From Kalmusia sp. IMI 367209 (taxonomy: Eukaryota > Ascomycota > Dothideomycetes > Pleosporales > Didymosphaeriaceae), in contig JAPEUQ010000003.1 of NCBI GenBank assembly GCA_027946365.1, positions 186,001-250,000 on the forward strand: a DNA stretch of 64,000 nt, in the 5' to 3' direction. The stretch's first letter is position 1, and each line of letters opens with the position of its first letter. The position numbers and the translations under genes are program-made. Shown piece by piece: positions 60,510 to 64,000 of the stretch. A model generated the notes under the pieces. It did no database searches. It saw only the letters and a program-made list of their open reading frames with translations, and was not told the origin of the DNA.

Positions 60510-61593
60510 ATGCACTTCTCTACCGTTACGTCTGCTTTCGTTCTCGGCCTTATGGCCACCGTTCCGGCTCTCGCCAAACCCGTCGACATCAGGAGCGAGT
60601 TGTCAGCTCGCCACGCTGTAAGTCTGCATCTGTCAATCAAAATCTTCCTTTCAACCGCTAAGTCATTTTAGTCTGGGCCGGCCGACATCGCCAGCCTCTA
60701 CACTCGTGAGGTCGAGCGCACTCTGATGCCTCGTCACCACAAGGGCAGGGGAGGCAAAGGCGGAAAGGGTAATGGTAAAGGAAATGCTGCTGCTGGCGCC
60801 AACGCCGGAAACGCAGCCAATGCTGGCAACGCCGCAAATGCTGGGAACGCGGCTGGCGCTGGCAATGCTGCCACCAACGGCACCGCTGTTGCGGACACTG
60901 GTGCTGCGAACACTGGTGCCACTGCCAACACTGGTGCTACTGGAGCGAACTGTGTCCAGAAGCGACACCACAAGGGCCAGGGTGGAAACGGTGGCAAAGG
61001 TAATGCTCAAGCAAACAACAACGCCGCTGCTGCCACGGGAGCCACCGACTGCGTCGACCAAACCGCGCAGGCCAACCAGAAGCGCCACCACAAGGGTCAA
61101 GGAGGCAAAGGAAAAAGGCAATGCCGCTGCTGCTGCTCAAGGGAACAATGCCAACGCTGGCAATGCTGCCCAGGCTAACAATGCCGCTGCCGCCAACAAC
61201 GCTGCCACGGGAGCTACTGGAACTGCAACCACGGGAGCCACGGGAGCGAACTGTGTTCAGAAGCGTCACCACAAGGGTCAAGGCGGTAACGGTGGCAACG
61301 CTGCTGCTGCCACTGCCACCGACTGTGTAGATACTGCTGCCCCGGCCCAGGCTGCGAACCAGAGGCGCCACCACAAGGGCCAGGGCGGCAAAGGAAAGGG
61401 CAATGCCGCTGCCGCCGCTCAGAACAACGCTGCTGCAGCCCAGGCAAACAACGGTGCAGCTGCGAATGCGAACGCTGCCAACGCAAATGCGGCCACTGGC
61501 GCGGCTACCGGCACCAATTGCGTCCAGAAGAGGCACCACAAGGGCCAGGGTGGAAACGCTGGCAACGCTGCCGCTGCCACGGATTGCCAGTAA
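60510..61593 (+). pseudogene. Secreted Kex2-type repeat protein, frame interrupted by one base
   Basis: Exon 1 (60510-60617) encodes a signal peptide (MHFSTVTSAFVLGLMATVPALA) and a short propeptide. A 54-nt intron (GTAAGT, branch CCGCTAAG, TTTTAG) leads to exon 2 at 60672. The body is Gly/Ala/Asn-rich with six cassettes of core HHKGQGG (first copy HHKGRGG), starting at 60735, 60966, 61086, 61267, 61369 and 61534. Five are preceded by KR or RR, the Kex2 site; the first follows only PR. Cysteines recur in NCVQKR and TDCVD. The frame breaks at an A5 run (61112-61116). As encoded, the protein ends at 61178 (204 residues) with a shifted, Cys-rich tail. One base later the frame continues, with three intact cassettes, to a stop at 61593 (about 342 residues in all). 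It may be a disabled gene, a sequencing error or recoding; the type is chosen with reserve. Confidence 0.75.
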
Positions 61594-63125
61594 ACAAGCA
61601 TAGGAGTGAACACGACTCTGGACTTGAAGTAGGTCTGGAGCGGCGTGGGCTTGAGAGGACGATGACCTGGAAGTGGATGACTGTAGGTGGATTTTATGGA
61701 CTAGTATATTATGGGACTTGCTCTGTGAGCGGAAAAACTTGTAAATAATTGTAAATACTATAAATGAAGGGTTGAGCGGGACCAACAAGCTAGACACACA
61801 CATGCTTTGCGAGTGATGATACCTCGTGCGATGCAAACAGGAAGACTGAGCTGCCGGTGATGATTTCCTGGACATGGCACAAGTGTATTCCGAGGTATAG
61901 CATTTGAAACCGATGGAGTGATAGCCAATAAAATTCCTACTCAATTTGACCTGCCGATGGGAGGTACCGACATCTGGGAGTCATCAGAGTCTCGACGGTG
62001 AGTAAGCAGTTGGCGGTCTGAATAAGTGGCATTGTCTGAGCCAGAGATTACATGCCCGCGTGCTATTCTTGCGCGCTGAGCAGGACGCAGCAAGAAATAG
62101 AAATACAACATGAGATAGACAAGGAGTCGACCGGTAAACCAAGCCCTCAATGATACCACTTTGACGAAACGCTGAGACCCATCGTGCTTGAACTGTGCAC
62201 AAGACGGTTCGTAGCGCGCCGCCGCCGACGGATCTGCGTGGCCGTTAGGCTAGGCTGAAATGGGGTCCACAGGATTGAGCTGTGGGGCCGATGAACCTTG
62301 GGTCCACTTCTTCGCTCTACTTCAGGTCTTTTCTTGCGGCATTCGTCGCCGTTGCTGTCCTTGTTGGAATCGTTTAGCAAGGAGAGTACCTCTTCTGCCT
62401 GAGAGTTTGCAAGACGATGTACGCAGTAGTACCGCCGGCGTGCCCGACGCGAATTCTTCCCATGGATCGCGATCTCTTCTTAACCGAAGATTTGTGCGAC
62501 ATAAGATTCCTATGGGGATCCTACGCTATACCCATCGTGTTCACATAAGAGCAGCTATTTCCTATCGCAGCTAGTTCCCACATACAACAACATGGAAGGA
62601 TTCTACTTTCCTTTCGTACAATGGGTATCAGCATGGAAAGATAGGGCCCTTGTTTCCCAGCAACGCAGGGTTAGAAGCTAAGCTACTGGCATGCTTGCAC
62701 TGACTCTACACAAGTCCTCCTCGGCTCAGCTGGACGTGAACATGGGCGTTGCCAAGACTGTTTGATTTGGGTACATGATGCGGAACAGACCCGACCCCAA
62801 GCATGCGTCCCCGCACCAACTAGCCGGAAAAGAGGAGCGTCCATCCAAAGGCTCACAGTTACTAACACCCGTGCGCTCGGCTAAGTGTTGCTTCTGTGCT
62901 CTGAACGTCCGACGCGACGCCATTCAATAAGCCCTTGGTTGCTCTACACGAATGTCAAGCTTCTAACGGGGTCTCGCTGAGCTGTTAGGGAGCAACCGGC
63001 AGCGCTGACACAACAGTCTGGGCAGCGTCACACGATTGATATTTAAACTATCGCGTGTCCTGCACAGCGGTCCTTCCATCCACTTCATCCGACACCGAAG
63101 ACAGGCCGATCAGCTCCACGGACAC
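61594..63125. other. Intergenic between repeat protein and P450
   Basis: 1.5 kb with no convincing coding frame on either strand. It should contain the repeat-protein 3' UTR and the P450 promoter. Confidence 0.4.
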
Positions 63126-64000
63126 ATGGCCGACCTTCTTCGCAGCAAGACGGTGGCCGCGGGCCTGGGCCTACTCACCCACTTCATCACGAACAGCGGA
63201 GAATGGGATCAGCGGGCCCATCTTATGGTGTCTGGTGGTTCTCTCCTCTTTGGCGCTCTGGTAGCTTTCGAGTATGCGGCTGATCCGCTGGTTGGCTCCG
63301 TCGTCCAGGCGTTTCAAGTGGTAGCAACGGCGGCTGCCGTTTACCTTGGAACCTTGACGGCGAGCATCATCATCTACCGCACCTACTTCCACCGCCTGCG
63401 AAAGGTACGTGATTCATGTTCAATTACACGTGAGCGTGCATCAATGACGCTGATTCTATAGTTTCCTGGCCCTTTCGCGGCCCGTTTCACCAAATTCCAC
63501 ACCGTCAGCCATGTCATTCCAAATTTCCAACTATACAGTAAGTGTCGTATTTGACAAGCGAACCTCATGTTCACAAACTCACATCTCCACCTTTGATAGA
63601 TGTCATCGAAGGCTTTCACAAGAAATACAAATCCGACATCATTCGCACAGGTCCGCGCGAACTCAGCGTCGCATCTGCGGATGCCGTTCCCCTCATCCAC
63701 GGACCCATGTCCAAGTGCAAGAAGAGTGCATGGTACACCGGTTCGTACCACGTTGAAGGTGCCTCGCTACACACCACGCGCGACAAGCAAGACCATCGAG
63801 AGCGTCGTAAGGCCTGGGATCGCGCATTCAGCGCAAAAGCCCTCCGCGAATACGAGCCTCGTCTAAACCGGCACACACGCGTGCTGATTGATAAATTGAA
63901 GGAGCAAGTGAAAGAGCCCGTGGTGAGGATTTCCAGCTGGATTGGTTTCTTCGCTTTCGATGTCATGGGCGATGTCGGGTTCAATCGCAGTTTTGGCATG
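63126..64000 (+). CDS. Cytochrome P450, N-terminal part (runs off window)
   Basis: Three exons are visible (63126-63404, 63462-63537, 63600 to the window edge), with introns of 57 and 62 nt. The first exon has about three hydrophobic segments (MVSGGSLLFGALVAFEYAA, FQVVATAAAVYLGTLTASII), more than the single anchor of most microsomal P450s. The proline hinge FPGPFAARFTKF follows, then the conserved KYKSDIIRTGPRELSVASAD segment and helix C with HRERRKAWDRAFS, where the W and R positions contact heme propionate. The heme-cysteine motif lies beyond the window. The pattern resembles fungal P450s often annotated as tryprostatin B 6-hydroxylase-like, though that label gives no substrate here. ATG 63126 has context ACACATGG. 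Confidence 0.85.

Noticed and set aside
60937..61944. 335-codon open frame antisense to the repeat-protein gene
   Set aside because: It is the complement of the Gly/Ala/Asn repeats, which yields Val/Ser/Ala-rich text without stops. The sense strand has a signal peptide, an intron and Kex2-type sites.

Overview
The window is nuclear DNA of a filamentous ascomycete (Pezizomycotina). The signs are protein genes split by short GT-AG introns of about 44-113 nt with CTAAC/CTGAC-like branch sites, a phialide-type cell wall protein (PhiA), a DUF2855 protein, a fungal GRASP, a VanZ-like membrane protein and a secreted Kex2-type repeat protein. A dothideomycete is my guess, but nothing here proves the class. 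No bacterial operon, rRNA, tRNA, CRISPR array or intact transposon was recognised.

Left part (1-26 kb), mostly housekeeping: SPT7 (SAGA, minus), a VanZ-like protein (plus), ribosomal protein S26 (minus) divergent from a CBS/PB1-domain protein (plus), an AAAP amino-acid transporter (plus), an RTN4IP1-like oxidoreductase (minus), the karyopherin Pse1/Kap121 (plus), VPS4 (minus) divergent from prefoldin subunit 6 (plus), and a SIRT6/7-like sirtuin (plus).

Middle (26-48 kb): a PI4P 5-kinase (minus), six-exon linker histone H1 (minus), TAF1 (minus), trimethylguanosine synthase (minus) divergent from a GRASP/Grh1 Golgi protein (plus), a C2H2-like/RING-like protein (minus) and, across 1.4 kb, a metallo-beta-lactamase-fold protein (plus). 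Several products serve chromatin and transcription (Spt7, TAF1, H1, sirtuin) or membrane traffic (VPS4, PIP5K, GRASP). They are not an operon, and the clustering is probably incidental.

Right part (48-64 kb), gene-poorer and more fungus-specific: a DUF2855 protein, a Mid2-like single-pass wall protein (plus) convergent with a carnosine N-methyltransferase-like enzyme (minus), an uncharacterised acidic nuclear-type protein (minus), a PhiA-like secreted protein (minus), a secreted Gly/Ala/Asn-rich protein with six HHKG(Q/R)GG cassettes, five of them preceded by Kex2-type dibasic sites (plus), and the 5' part of a cytochrome P450 that runs off the window (plus).

The most unusual object is the Kex2-type repeat gene at 60510-61593. 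Its frame is broken by one extra base in an A5 run, yet the downstream half keeps an open frame with three more intact cassettes. Other points of note are 23-27 nt microexons in H1 and VPS4, a 16-residue-period PPTPPK triplet in the PIP5K tail, an intron that divides the TAF1 zinc knuckle, and a perfect 77-bp tandem duplication. All exon boundaries were deduced by hand from splice signals, reading frame and protein-family fit. Every multi-exon total is divisible by three, except the frameshifted repeat gene (only as encoded) and the P450 cut by the window end.
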